Assembly: GCA_902774215.1 (NCBI GenBank)
Contig: CACYHU010000023.1
Span: forward strand, 1-62,062
Reading direction: 5' to 3'
DNA: 62,062 nt
DNA from: an uncultured Chloroflexota bacterium
GTDB taxonomy: Bacteria; Chloroflexota; Anaerolineae; Anaerolineales; Anaerolineaceae
Part shown: positions 27,117 through 36,637 of the stretch, piece by piece
Layout: every line of letters begins with the position of its first letter
Numbering within the stretch: position 1 is the first letter of the stretch
The notes under the pieces: model-generated
Seen by the model: the letters and a program-made list of their open reading frames with translations, nothing else
Told to the model about the DNA's origin: nothing
The model's database searches: none
Program-made: the position numbers and the translations under genes

Positions 27117-27776
27117 TCAGCCGGCGTAGGACATCAGAGCCTGTCCGTGAGTTACAGTGTCGCCTTTGCTGACGTTAACGGTGGCAACCTTGCCATCGCG
27201 CATGGCAGTGATGTTGTTCTTCATCTTCATGGCTTCGAGGACGAAGAGGACATCACCCTTCTTCACAGACTGACCGGCCTGGACTTTGACTTCCTGGATC
27301 ACACCCGGGATCGGGGCGGTCACGGTTTCGGCACCGGCAGCGGGAGCTGCTGCAGAGGTTTTCGCGGCAGCGGCAGCGGCAGGAGCCGGAGCGGCCTGTT
27401 TCACAGCATAGGACATCAGGACATCACCGTGGGCAACGCTGTCGCCTTTTCCGACATTGACAGTCTGGACCTTGCCGTCATGCAGGGCGGTAATGTTGTT
27501 CTTCATCTTCATGGCTTCCAGAACGAAGAGAACGTCACCCTTTTTGACAGTCTGTCCGGGTTTTACATTGACTTCCTGGATCACACCCGGGATCGGGGCG
27601 GTCACGGTTTCACTGCCTTCAACAAAGGACTGGACCGGAGCTGCGGAAACAGCACCGGAAGCATCAGCACTGACGGTGAATTCGGTGCCGTCAACAGTGA
27701 TGATCATCGGATCAGCTTTGGGGTTTGCAATTGCTACGGAAAAAGTTTTTCCGTCAACGGTTACTGAAAGATTCAT
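27117..27776 (-). CDS. Biotin carrier protein with two tandem biotinyl domains
   Basis: 219 aa. Two complete biotinyl/lipoyl domains are present, each with the EAMKMKNNI biotinylation motif: one at about residues 65-130 and one at about 150-218, joined by an Ala/Pro-rich linker (APAPAAAAAAKTSAAAPAAG). A short N-terminal beta-rich segment (1-55) precedes them. Family carrier subunits normally have one domain. The two copies are very similar in DNA, including the ATCACACCCGGGATCGGGGC stretch, pointing to internal duplication. The gene lies 12 nt before the beta subunit. Confidence 0.9.
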   Translation of the reverse strand: MNLSVTVDGKTFSVAIANPKADPMIITVDGTEFTVSADASGAVSAAPVQSFVEGSETVTAPIPGVIQEVNVKPGQTVKKGDVLFVLEAMKMKNNITALHDGKVQTVNVGKGDSVAHGDVLMSYAVKQAAPAPAAAAAAKTSAAAPAAGAETVTAPIPGVIQEVKVQAGQSVKKGDVLFVLEAMKMKNNITAMRDGKVATVNVSKGDTVTHGQALMSYAG

Positions 27777-27819
27777 TTTATCTCCTTATTTTGTTAATTC
27801 AATCAGCGTCAGGGCGGAG

Positions 27820-28140
27820 TTACTTTTTCGCGATGACATAAGCGGCAGCAGCGGCAGCGGCTTTGAGTTTCTCATCGTCGTCCGCGTCCGCGGTTTCGAT
27901 AGCTTCGGCTGCTTCCTCAGCTTCTTCTTTCGGACCGTCTTTTACCAGACGGACCAAAAGCTCCATTACGCCCCAGAGAATAAGCAATGAAACAAACAGG
28001 ATGATCATCCCGATAGCGGTGATCTGTAATGCCTGCCCGATCAATGCGTCGTTATTGGGAGCCGCGGCGACGGTTTCGGCGACCTGCTCAGCGACTTCCG
28101 TGGTCTCTTCAAGAGCGGCTTGAAAAAAATAATGGACCAT
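27820..28140 (-). CDS. Sodium-pump decarboxylase gamma/delta subunit (OadG/MmdD-like)
   Basis: 106 aa from the ATG at 28140, which has AAAGGA about six bases upstream; the TTG at 28146 is less likely. One membrane helix (LQITAIGMIILFVSLLILWGVMELLVRLV) is typical of the small anchoring subunit that assembles the alpha and beta parts. An acidic linker and an Ala-rich tail (KLKAAAAAAAYVIAKK) follow, as in Veillonella MmdD. It is first in the three-gene operon. Confidence 0.85.
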   Translation of the reverse strand: MVHYFFQAALEETTEVAEQVAETVAAAPNNDALIGQALQITAIGMIILFVSLLILWGVMELLVRLVKDGPKEEAEEAAEAIETADADDDEKLKAAAAAAAYVIAKK

Positions 28141-28472
28141 TCCCAATCCTTTCTGTCTGACAGATAAGTCAGCCTGTTTAATACTGCATCTGAATTCTTT
28201 CAGACCCTGCTAAGATGCACATACATCGGGTCTGGAGGTTTAGCTGCAAGGAAAATCAAATTTCCCATTAATGATATTCTAACGCTTATTTCCACCCGAA
28301 AGCCAAAAACATGATTTTTACCGTGTGATATTTTCCTGAGTTTCCCGGACAGCTCACGAATTTGCTCACATTTCTGAGATGACCGGCGTGACGGGAATCT
28401 CCCCTGAATCCAAATAATCAGAGTTTCCATAATATTTTGAACTTTGAACTTTTTTAAGATAGAATTTTATTT
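28141..28472. other. Divergent promoter region, decarboxylase operon and maf
   Basis: 332 nt without a gene. The right end carries the maf promoter (28437-28465). No clear promoter for the minus-strand operon is identifiable. Confidence 0.4.
28437..28465 (+). promoter_or_regulatory. Promoter of the maf operon built on a TTTGAAC repeat
   Basis: TTGAAC at 28437-28442 is exactly 17 nt from TAGAAT at 28460-28465. The -35 belongs to a tandem TTTGAAC heptamer found at several other intergenic sites. The start codon lies only 7 nt after the -10 and no Shine-Dalgarno site is seen, so the maf message may be leaderless. Confidence 0.55.
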
Positions 28473-29165
28473 ATGGAGAATGTAAAAATCATCCTTGCAT
28501 CAGCTTCCCCGAGACGGCAGAAAATGCTGTCCTGGATCGTGCCTGAATTTGAAAGCATGCCCGCCGATATAGATGAAACGCCCTATCCCGGCGAGCTGCC
28601 TGTCCCATACTGCCGCCGTATGGCACTTGGGAAGGCGCTGCACTGCGCAGGATCTTTACCTGAGGGAAGCTTCGTTATCGGTTCTGATACGACTGTTTAT
28701 ATAAACCATCAGATCCTCGGGAAACCGCGGGATGAGGATCACGCGGAAGAAATGCTGAAGCTGCTGAACGGGAAAGACCATCTTGTCTGTACAGCTGTTG
28801 CGATGGGACACCAGGAAAACGGGAAACTCAAAATTCAGCAGACAGTCTGCGAAACCGTTGTCCGCTTCCGGGAGATGAGCCGGGAGGAGATCCTGGATTA
28901 TATTGCCTCCGGTGACCCTATGGGAAAGGCCGGCGCCTATGCGATCCAGAACCATGAATTTCACCCGGTGGAATCGATCCGCGGCTGCTATGCCTCCGTA
29001 GTAGGATTCCCGCTATGCCATATCGGGAATCTTTTTCACCGCTTCGGTTACGATACCTTCCCGCAGATCCGTTCCGCATGCAATGCGGGAACAAAATACC
29101 AATGCAATTATGTACCTTCGATCATCATTAACGACATCGATATACCCGATCCTAAAGGAGCTTGA
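28473..29165 (+). CDS. maf: Maf-family nucleoside triphosphate pyrophosphatase
   Basis: 230 aa. It hydrolyses dTTP/UTP or modified nucleotides to monophosphates. Visible: ILASASPRRQKML at the N-terminus, FVIGSDTTVYINHQILGKP, GKDHLVCTAVAM and DPMGKAGAYAIQ. About 30 extra C-terminal residues (SACNAGTKYQCNYVPSI ...) exceed the usual family length. It is first of a four-gene plus-strand run (maf, PBP, rsgA, udk) with gaps of 3-5 nt. Its promoter suggests a leaderless start. Confidence 0.93.
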   Translation: MENVKIILASASPRRQKMLSWIVPEFESMPADIDETPYPGELPVPYCRRMALGKALHCAGSLPEGSFVIGSDTTVYINHQILGKPRDEDHAEEMLKLLNGKDHLVCTAVAMGHQENGKLKIQQTVCETVVRFREMSREEILDYIASGDPMGKAGAYAIQNHEFHPVESIRGCYASVVGFPLCHIGNLFHRFGYDTFPQIRSACNAGTKYQCNYVPSIIINDIDIPDPKGA

Positions 29166-29168
29166 TAC

Positions 29169-31436
29169 ATGAAAAAAACCACCATCCTGACGATGATCCT
29201 GATTATCCTGCTGTCATCCTGCAGTCTGATCAAAAAAGAACCGGATCCATCCGAATTATACACTCCAACTCCGACCGAGACACCAACACCGCTGCCGGAA
29301 CCGAGAGTGATGGTAACTGAAGTCCCGGATCCGACACTCACCGCAGATGCGTTTCTGAAGGCATGGCAGGAGGAGCGTTATTATGATATGTACGACCTGC
29401 TGAGCCGGGTTTCCGTAGACTCTGTTTCCGTGGACTACTTCCGGAACCGCTATAATGAGGCAGCCGTCTCGATGACCCTGAAAAACCTGACATACGAGAT
29501 CACATCCTCGCTCACCGGCCCCAATTCCTCCCAGGTCGCATTTCATGTAAATTATGAAACCGTGCTGGCAGGGAACCTTGGCCGGGACAACCTGATCGAC
29601 CTGGTCATGGAAAACGGTACATGGAAGATCCACTGGCAGGACAGCCTGGTTTTGCCGGAACTGACGGACGGGAACCGTCTGGTGATGGATATCCAGGTTC
29701 CTCCCCGGGGCACGATCTATGACCGCAACGGTGTTCCGCTGGCTTATCAGACCCGTGCCTATGCGCTGGGTGTAGTACCCGCGCAGGTGCAGGCCGGTTA
29801 CTGGACCAATCTGATCAATGAATTTTCACGTCTGACCGGGAAAACGCCGCAGGTCATCACCGAGATGATGAACCGCGCAGAGCCGACGGAATACCTGGTC
29901 ATCGGTGAAGTCACAGCCGATACAATGGAAGCCCGCTACAGCTACCTTTATGATTACGACGGCGTATACGTCACAGAATACAACGCGGGCCGTTATTATA
30001 CGGAAGGCGGCATCGGTGTACACATGATCGGCTACGTGCTGCCCATCAGTGCCGAAGAAGCACAGGACATGCAGCGGCAGGGCTACCGTGTGGATGAACG
30101 CATCGGTTCGCTCGGTATCGAAGCCTGGGGACAGGAATATCTGGCAGGCAAACGCGGTGCTTCGCTTTACGTCGTTGATGCGGAAGGCAACACCATCGAC
30201 CGTCTCTCCCGTACCGAAGCGGAAGCGCCCTATTCAATTTACACGACTTACGATGAGCAGTTTGAATATGACCTGCAGCGCGCAGTAGCCGGATTGAACG
30301 CCGCGGTGGTCGTCCTGGAACGGGATACAGGCCGTGTGCTTGGCATGGCATCAGCTCCGGGCTTTGACGCAAACCTGCTTGATTTCAATAATTACAACAG
30401 CTTTTTCAGCGGAAATCTGCTTTATAACAATGACCGCCCGATGTACAACCGCGCCACGCAGGGTCAATATCCGCTTGGCTCCGTGTTTAAGATCATCGGT
30501 ATGGCAGCAGCGCTGGAAACCGGAATCTATGAGATCACCGATACCTATGAATGCGGCCATTACTGGAACGAACTTGACGGAATTGAACTGCACGACTGGA
30601 CGCTGGATCATGATACAGCACCCAGCGGCACACTGAACCTCAGTGAAGCCTTGATGCGGTCCTGCAACCCATGGTTTTACAAGATCGGCAAGGAGCTTTA
30701 TCAGCAGGTCGGGAAGGATGCCCTTTCCGGCATGGCACGGGGGTTTGGGCTCGGATCTCTGACCGGGATCGGCGAACTTGAAGAAGAACCGGGGAACGTC
30801 GATGACCCGAATGAAGTCTTTGCGGCGGTCCAGCTGGGCATCGGTCAGAGCACCCTTCTGGTCACTCCCCTTCAGGTTGCCCGCTTTGTCGCCGCTATCG
30901 GCAACGGCGGAACGCTTTACCGGCCTCAGGTCGTGGAACAGATCGTCGATGCGGCAGGAAAGACCATAGCCGCGTTTGAACCCGAAGCACAGGCACAGCT
31001 GCCGGTCAGCCACGAACATATTCAGATGATCCAGGATGCCATGGAAACTGTCGTCCGCAATCCGCGGGGAACAGCGTATAACGTATTCATCAACACGAAA
31101 TATAACATCCACGCCAAAACCGGATCCGCATCGACCAATACCGGCCTGAATTCCAACGCCTGGTTTGCCGGTTACACGGATGAAGGCAGAGAAGATAAAC
31201 CGGATATCGCCATCGCAGTCCTGGCTGAATTTGCCGGTGAAGGTGCGGACATTTCCGCCCCGATTTTCCGCCGTGTGATCGAACTGTACTACGAAGGCCA
31301 GGCGAAAAGCCTTTACGGCTGGGAAACCGGCGTCTATATTACAAAGACACTCTCCCCGACACCGACCAATACGGCCACGCCGCGTCCGACCCGTGCCCCA
31401 TGGGAGATCGAGCCGACCGAAGAGGGTGAAGAATAA
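29169..31436 (+). CDS. Lipoprotein penicillin-binding protein (class B transpeptidase, NTF2-like N-domain)
   Basis: 755 aa. The N-terminus is a lipoprotein signal (IILLSSC, Cys at 18) and a PTPTETPTP linker instead of the usual membrane helix. An NTF2-like MecA_N domain (about 55-160) and the dimerisation domain (PPRGTIYDRNGVPLA) follow, then the transpeptidase with Ser438-VFK, Ser498-Cys-Asn and Lys650-Thr-Gly. The C-terminus is another Pro/Thr-rich tail (SPTPTNTATPRPTRAP). It cross-links peptidoglycan outside the membrane. MecA-type domain order is often found in low-affinity PBPs; beta-lactam response cannot be read from sequence alone. Confidence 0.92.
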   Translation: MKKTTILTMILIILLSSCSLIKKEPDPSELYTPTPTETPTPLPEPRVMVTEVPDPTLTADAFLKAWQEERYYDMYDLLSRVSVDSVSVDYFRNRYNEAAVSMTLKNLTYEITSSLTGPNSSQVAFHVNYETVLAGNLGRDNLIDLVMENGTWKIHWQDSLVLPELTDGNRLVMDIQVPPRGTIYDRNGVPLAYQTRAYALGVVPAQVQAGYWTNLINEFSRLTGKTPQVITEMMNRAEPTEYLVIGEVTADTMEARYSYLYDYDGVYVTEYNAGRYYTEGGIGVHMIGYVLPISAEEAQDMQRQGYRVDERIGSLGIEAWGQEYLAGKRGASLYVVDAEGNTIDRLSRTEAEAPYSIYTTYDEQFEYDLQRAVAGLNAAVVVLERDTGRVLGMASAPGFDANLLDFNNYNSFFSGNLLYNNDRPMYNRATQGQYPLGSVFKIIGMAAALETGIYEITDTYECGHYWNELDGIELHDWTLDHDTAPSGTLNLSEALMRSCNPWFYKIGKELYQQVGKDALSGMARGFGLGSLTGIGELEEEPGNVDDPNEVFAAVQLGIGQSTLLVTPLQVARFVAAIGNGGTLYRPQVVEQIVDAAGKTIAAFEPEAQAQLPVSHEHIQMIQDAMETVVRNPRGTAYNVFINTKYNIHAKTGSASTNTGLNSNAWFAGYTDEGREDKPDIAIAVLAEFAGEGADISAPIFRRVIELYYEGQAKSLYGWETGVYITKTLSPTPTNTATPRPTRAPWEIEPTEEGEE

Positions 31437-31441
31437 TCCCT

Positions 31442-32347
31442 ATGGAAGGGCGTGTCCTGAAATATCACTCGGGGTTCTATCATGTCTTCCATGATGGAGA
31501 ACAAACCGTCTGCAAGATCCGCGGAAAGCTGAAAAGCGGCCGGAAAAACACGGATATCATCGCTATCGGCGATCTGGTGGAATTCGAGATCCTTCCGGAC
31601 GGCAGCGGCATTATTGAATCTGTTATGCCGCGGACCAATGAACTGATCCGCATGACCACCGGCATCAAAATCGAATACCGTCAGGTGCTCATCAGCAATA
31701 TGGATCAGGTCCTGCTGGTGTTTGCCTGTACGCATCCGGAGCCGCGGCTGCGGATGCTCGACCGCTTTCTGGTGGTCTGCGAGAGGCAGAAAATCACCCC
31801 GGTCATCATCGTAAACAAAATAGATCTCCTTGGAGAAGACAGAGCGAGAGAGCTTTTCCGCGATTACGAACCGCTTGGTTACCGGACAGTTTTTGTCTCG
31901 GCTGAAACCGGCACAGGCATCAGTGAAGTGCATGATCTGCTCAAAAACCGTATCTCCGGGCTGGTCGGTCCGTCCGGTGTCGGGAAATCCACCATCATCA
32001 ACCGCATCGATCCCGATCTGGACCTGCGGACAAATGAGATTTCGGATTACAATGAAAAAGGGCGGCATACAACAGTGGTCCGGGAAATGTTTCCTTTGAA
32101 AGACGGCGGCTTTGTCGCGGACCTTCCCGGGTTGAAAACACTGGCGCTCTGGGATATCGAACCGGAAGAACTTGACGGATATTTTCCGGAGCTGCGTGAC
32201 CTGGTCAAAGACTGCTATTACAGCGACTGCACCCATGATGAGACTGAAGTGGGATGTGCGGTACACCGGGCAGTGGAAGACGGACGCGTCAGCAGGGAAC
32301 GTTATGAATCCTACCTGCGTATGCGGTTTGGAGATGAAGAGGAGTAA
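31442..32347 (+). CDS. rsgA: Small-ribosomal-subunit biogenesis GTPase RsgA
   Basis: 301 aa. A circularly permuted GTPase acting in late 30S maturation. Visible: an N-terminal OB fold, G4 VNKID before G1 GPSGVGKSTIIN, G3 DLPGLK, and the C-terminal zinc site CYYSDCTHDETEVGCAVH. It starts 5 nt after the PBP stop and ends 3 nt before udk. Confidence 0.95.
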   Translation: MEGRVLKYHSGFYHVFHDGEQTVCKIRGKLKSGRKNTDIIAIGDLVEFEILPDGSGIIESVMPRTNELIRMTTGIKIEYRQVLISNMDQVLLVFACTHPEPRLRMLDRFLVVCERQKITPVIIVNKIDLLGEDRARELFRDYEPLGYRTVFVSAETGTGISEVHDLLKNRISGLVGPSGVGKSTIINRIDPDLDLRTNEISDYNEKGRHTTVVREMFPLKDGGFVADLPGLKTLALWDIEPEELDGYFPELRDLVKDCYYSDCTHDETEVGCAVHRAVEDGRVSRERYESYLRMRFGDEEE

Positions 32348-32350
32348 AGT

Positions 32351-32992
32351 ATGGAACAACCTTTTGCAAAACTACCTTATGTGATCGGCATAGCCGGCGG
32401 TACCGGTTCCGGAAAAACCACCTTCTCCCGGGAACTGGTAGCTACTTTGATGACGAATAAGATCGTTTATCTTTCACACGACTCTTATTACAGAGATCTG
32501 AGTAATCTCCCGTTCTCCGAACGCGTAAAAGTCAATTTTGACCACCCTGATTCACTGGAAACGGACCTGATGATCAAACACATCACCACGCTCCGCAACG
32601 GGGAACCCGTAGACATTCCGATTTATAACTTCGTGGAACACACACGATCCAAAGAAACGGAACACATTGAGCCCCAGTCGGTGATCCTGATCGAAGGCAT
32701 TTTGATCTTCGCGGTAAAGGAACTGCGGGATCTGATGGACATGAAGATATTCGTTGATACAGACGCGGATATCCGTTTTATGCGCCGTCTGCAGCGTGAC
32801 ATTGAAGAACGCGGCCGCTCCGTGACATCAGTCTGCGACCAGTATATCAATGTGGTACGGCCGATGCATGAGGCTTTTGTGGAACCCTCCAAGCGCTTCG
32901 CGGATATCATCGTCCCGCACGGCGGACGGAATCACGCGGCCCTCGACATGGTCGCGGCCAAGATCCGCACCCACATGGAAGTGAATCAGTAA
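32351..32992 (+). CDS. udk: Uridine kinase
   Basis: 213 aa. It phosphorylates uridine and cytidine for pyrimidine salvage. Visible: P-loop GIAGGTGSGKTTFS, the DSYYRDLSNLPFSERVKVNFDHPDS substrate region (in the order typical of the family), IPIYNFVEHTR and MDMKIFVDTDADIRFMRRLQRD. It is last of the operon and is followed by a strong terminator. Confidence 0.95.
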   Translation: MEQPFAKLPYVIGIAGGTGSGKTTFSRELVATLMTNKIVYLSHDSYYRDLSNLPFSERVKVNFDHPDSLETDLMIKHITTLRNGEPVDIPIYNFVEHTRSKETEHIEPQSVILIEGILIFAVKELRDLMDMKIFVDTDADIRFMRRLQRDIEERGRSVTSVCDQYINVVRPMHEAFVEPSKRFADIIVPHGGRNHAALDMVAAKIRTHMEVNQ

Positions 32993-33021
32993 GGGGCTTC
33001 CGGCAGGTATGAATACAAGAG

Positions 33022-33059
33022 GCAGCCGCACCACAGAAAGGTGCGGCTGCTTCTTTTTT
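33022..33059 (+). terminator. Rho-independent terminator of the maf-PBP-rsgA-udk operon
   Basis: GCAGCCGCACC (33022-33032) pairs perfectly with GGTGCGGCTGC (33040-33050) around a 7 nt loop, followed by TTCTTTTTT. It lies 30 nt after the udk stop. Confidence 0.92.
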
Positions 33060-33145
33060 ATTATCCGAATCAAGATTCACCAACAAGTCATGAAAATCAG
33101 CATCTCTGACACCTGATACCTGACACCTGAATCCTTTTTCAAACT

Positions 33146-34714
33146 TTATCTTCTGTTTCCGCCGCCGGGAGGACGATTGCCGCCGGGGGGACGACCGCCG
33201 CCATTGCCTCCGCCGCCCATCATGGCTCCAAACATCGCGAAGGGATTAAAACCGCCGCCGGTATTTTTCTTGTTCACATCCAGTTCGATTTCATCCCCGC
33301 CGGAGATCTTATCACTGATGATCTGAACATTCGTCCCGGAGATCAGTCCCAATTCCACGGGAACCTCTTCCATTTCCCCGCTGAGTTTTTTCAAATTGAC
33401 CGCGTATCTGCCGTCTTTGACAATGATCGAGGTCTGAGGGACGTATTTTGCGTCTTCAACACGGGCGACCTCAATCGTCAGGTCCGCGGTCATGCCGGAT
33501 TTAATATCACTGTCCGCGTTGTCGATGGCGATCGTGACATTAAATGTGATGTTCCAGGCGTTCTGCGTCCCGACATCCGAGACTTTGTAAACCGTTCCGT
33601 TATAGATTTTCCCGGGGATCGCGGCGAAGCTGACCCTGACCGGCATGCCTTCCCGAATGCTGTTGACATAAAGCTCGGAAACCGTAAAATCTATATAAAA
33701 CGTCGAGATATCATCGATCCGCATCGCAAAAATGTTCCGGGCTGCGGTACTTGAATCATAAGTGATCACATCGCCGGGTTTTGCATCGATCTGTGTGACT
33801 GTGCCGCCGAAAGGCGCAATGATCTTGGACGAATCGATTTTTTTCTGATAAGCATCGATTTTCGCCTGAGCCTGCATTTTTTCCGCCTCTGTCGGCCCGT
33901 TCAGCGCCTTCTGATACTGATACTGGGCTTCCTCCAGCTCGGCCTTCGCCAATTCCACCGCAGCCTCGCGGGTCTGCAGTTCAAGCTGATCGATCTCACC
34001 CAGGTACCAGTTGTATTCCGCCAAAGCATTATCCCGGACCGTCCGGTAACCGCCGACATCGCCCAGAGCTTTTTTCCTCGGTTCCGAGTCCAGCGGGGCA
34101 TATCGGAGATCTTCAAATTTCAGAAGAGCCCTGCCGTATTTTACTTCTGCCAGAATAGCGCTCTCACGGGCGATCAACAGGTTAACATCAGTCACCCGGG
34201 ACATATCCATACTGTCCAGCTTTTTCTGGGCATCTTCCAAAGTCTGCTCAGCCTGGACCATGGTGGAAAGTGTGGAAGCGATCTTTTCGGGATTACTGAT
34301 CAGTTTTTTATAGTCGTCTTCCGCATCCAGAATGTCCAGCTGAGCCGTTATCACATCCAGATCCAGCGTTGACTCATCCAGAAAAGCCAGCAGGTCATCC
34401 TTCCTGACCTGGTCACCGACTTTTACCGGCACTTCTGCCACGGTCCCGCTGGTCTGCCAGTTCAGATCCACGGAGCGGCCGGAACGGACCGTCCCGACAA
34501 TATTCTTCATTGTCAGGTCAAAGACACCCTCTTTCACCCGGGTCGTCGCCACGGAAAGCGACGAGATCACTGAGTCAACACGAGTAAGCTGCTGAGTAAG
34601 ATTCAGCCTTACCACGAAAAAAGCGCCTGCTGCCGCAAAGATCAGGATGATCAACAGGATGATCAGGATCGGTCCCCATATGCTTTTCTTTTGTACTTCT
34701 ATTTTATGATCCAT
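33146..34714 (-). CDS. Membrane-anchored HlyD-like adaptor of an ABC exporter (adaptor 4)
   Basis: 522 aa. One N-terminal membrane helix (IWGPILIILLIILIFAAAGAFF) is followed by a biotinyl-lipoyl half (SVDLNWQTSGTVAEVPVKVG ... KDDLLAFLD), a helical hairpin (about 110-290), the second lipoyl half (IIAPFGGTVTQIDAKPGD) and beta-barrel domains. The C-terminus is Gly/Pro/Arg-rich (GGGGNGGGRPPGGNRPPGGG). It closely resembles 38826-40391, including the glycine-rich tail. It is last in a six-gene minus-strand cluster around a MacB-like transporter. Confidence 0.85.
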   Translation of the reverse strand: MDHKIEVQKKSIWGPILIILLIILIFAAAGAFFVVRLNLTQQLTRVDSVISSLSVATTRVKEGVFDLTMKNIVGTVRSGRSVDLNWQTSGTVAEVPVKVGDQVRKDDLLAFLDESTLDLDVITAQLDILDAEDDYKKLISNPEKIASTLSTMVQAEQTLEDAQKKLDSMDMSRVTDVNLLIARESAILAEVKYGRALLKFEDLRYAPLDSEPRKKALGDVGGYRTVRDNALAEYNWYLGEIDQLELQTREAAVELAKAELEEAQYQYQKALNGPTEAEKMQAQAKIDAYQKKIDSSKIIAPFGGTVTQIDAKPGDVITYDSSTAARNIFAMRIDDISTFYIDFTVSELYVNSIREGMPVRVSFAAIPGKIYNGTVYKVSDVGTQNAWNITFNVTIAIDNADSDIKSGMTADLTIEVARVEDAKYVPQTSIIVKDGRYAVNLKKLSGEMEEVPVELGLISGTNVQIISDKISGGDEIELDVNKKNTGGGFNPFAMFGAMMGGGGNGGGRPPGGNRPPGGGNRR

Positions 34715-34772
34715 AAATTCTCTCTGCCTTATTTACTCATTCCGTGAAAGGTTTTATCCTGACAGCGGTTCT

Positions 34773-36626
34773 TTATCCTTTATCCCCGGAACCGCCGGGA
34801 GCGGCGGCGGGGGTCCTGCGCGGTGCAAAATCCGGGTTTTGATCCGGACCCTGCGGGTTCCTCCGGCCGGGCGGATCACCTTCAGAACGGGGTCTGTCCA
34901 TATTCCCGGTCGCACCGTCTTCCGGACGGGGCCTGTCTATATCCCCGTGCACACCGCCATCCTGCACCGGCCTGTTTTCCGGTTCGTCCGGATCCGGCTG
35001 CACTTCCGCGGCGGTGGGTTCCGGTGTCTGCCGCACACGCTCTGAATTTTCCTTTACAGCCGGTACAGTTCCGGAAAAAACGGGACCTGGTTGATCCGCG
35101 GCAGAAATGTATACCGAAGGATCCAGCCCGAGCGCGGACAATACTTCTGCGGATATCGAAGTTATAACAAGCAGATCACCCTCGTGAAGATTCCCCGAAG
35201 TCACCTCTGTAATGCCGTTTGAAAACAGGCCCGTCGTAATTTTCAGTAACTTATGTTCATCACCTGCCGCGGCCGTCACATACGGACTGCCGCCTTCATA
35301 TGAGATCGCAGTGTCCGGGATAAGGAGAACATTATTTTTCTCATGGACATCCAGCGAGACCTCCGCTGTCAGACCCGCTTTCAAATTCTCATCCGGATCG
35401 TCGATCTTTACCATGGCGCTGAAAGCAGTCGTGTTATCAGAAAGGGTACTGGCATCAGCAATTGAAAACAAATGCCCGCTGTAGGTTCGTCCCTTCACCG
35501 CGTCAACGACAATATTCACCTCATTATCATAAGACAGAGCACTGATATCAAGTTCAGGAATATTGAGCGGTACGTAGATACTGCTCAGGTCGTCTACACG
35601 CAAAGCCTCGTCATCCTTCTTCACATAATATGACTCGACAGCGTCAACCGAAGTGACCACACCGTCAAACGGAGCGGTTATATACCGCAGCTGATAAACG
35701 GTCTCAGCGCTGTTGAGGCTGAGCTCAACAGCCTGAACATCCTTTGCACGCGGCATTACATTGTAAGACAGATAATCTTCCAATGCCTTATCATATTCCA
35801 TTTGCGCAACGGCAACATTTCCCTGTGCTACTGCGTACTCCGTGTCAGTAGGCCTGCCTGCGGTCCAGACATATTTCTCATAGCTTGAAACAAGCTCATT
35901 ATAGGCATTCAGGTAATCCTCAAACTTCCGTTCCCTGCCGCTGCGGGCATCACCGCCGTTGATCTTGCGGCCGTATCTCCATATTTCCGGTTCGGAACCT
36001 TCCCACGGGATATTCATCGACACAATATAGTCATAGTCCTGCTTGGCATAATTAAAATTCAGATGGGCAAGCGCGTATTTATCCCAGGCGATCTCCATTT
36101 CTTCCCGTGTTGCCCTTGGATAATAAAGTACCTCCTGGGCCAGCTTTACCTGGATCAAATCACTTTCCTTCTGGTTCAATGTCACATACGCCTGCATCCG
36201 GGCAGATTCGGACCCTTTCACATCCTCCAGCTTCTCCTGCTGCTCGATCATATCTTTTTCGGCCAGCAAAACATTTGATGAAAGAGAATAAGGCGCCAGC
36301 TCTGCAAGAATATCACCCTTCCGAACCTTATCCCCCGCTTTGACATAAACCTTATCGATAACGCCGTCTGTTTTCCAGGTCAGCGCCGCCGACTGGTTAT
36401 ATCGAAGATTGCCGACAAAGCTGAGTGAAGACCTGATCGAGCCACGGACCACAGGGACAAGGATATCCTCTGTCCGGGGCATGGGATCTTCCTGCTGACG
36501 GGACAATAATGACGTTGGGATCAGGGAACAGGAGGAAAGCACAGACACGGAAACCAGAAGGAGCATGATAAAGCTCATGATCCGCAGATTCTTTTTGATT
36601 TCCGACCTGACACCCATAATGACCAC
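34773..36626 (-). CDS. HlyD-like adaptor lipoprotein (adaptor 3) with Pro-rich tail
   Basis: 617 aa. A lipoprotein signal (VSVSVLSSC) is followed by the adaptor core: lipoyl half (AALTWKTDGVIDKVYVKAGD ... RKGDILAELAP), helical hairpin, second lipoyl half (YITAPFDGVVTSVDAVE), barrel and membrane-proximal domains. About 90 C-terminal residues are Pro/Asp/Arg-rich repeats (DRPRPEDGATGN, DRPRSEGDPPG). It resembles 40426-41871 in its anchor and core. It lies 11 nt after the permease gene. Confidence 0.83.
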   Translation of the reverse strand: MVIMGVRSEIKKNLRIMSFIMLLLVSVSVLSSCSLIPTSLLSRQQEDPMPRTEDILVPVVRGSIRSSLSFVGNLRYNQSAALTWKTDGVIDKVYVKAGDKVRKGDILAELAPYSLSSNVLLAEKDMIEQQEKLEDVKGSESARMQAYVTLNQKESDLIQVKLAQEVLYYPRATREEMEIAWDKYALAHLNFNYAKQDYDYIVSMNIPWEGSEPEIWRYGRKINGGDARSGRERKFEDYLNAYNELVSSYEKYVWTAGRPTDTEYAVAQGNVAVAQMEYDKALEDYLSYNVMPRAKDVQAVELSLNSAETVYQLRYITAPFDGVVTSVDAVESYYVKKDDEALRVDDLSSIYVPLNIPELDISALSYDNEVNIVVDAVKGRTYSGHLFSIADASTLSDNTTAFSAMVKIDDPDENLKAGLTAEVSLDVHEKNNVLLIPDTAISYEGGSPYVTAAAGDEHKLLKITTGLFSNGITEVTSGNLHEGDLLVITSISAEVLSALGLDPSVYISAADQPGPVFSGTVPAVKENSERVRQTPEPTAAEVQPDPDEPENRPVQDGGVHGDIDRPRPEDGATGNMDRPRSEGDPPGRRNPQGPDQNPDFAPRRTPAAAPGGSGDKG

Positions 36627-36637
36627 CTTACCGGAGT

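Noticed and set aside
25972..27129. 385-codon plus-strand frame opposite the decarboxylase beta subunit
   Set aside because: His/Asp/Gln-rich shadow of a clear membrane protein gene on the other strand; no start signal or domain.
27108..27767. 219-codon Gly/Ser-rich plus-strand frame
   Set aside because: Antisense shadow of the tandem biotinyl gene, whose two copies create the apparent repeats.
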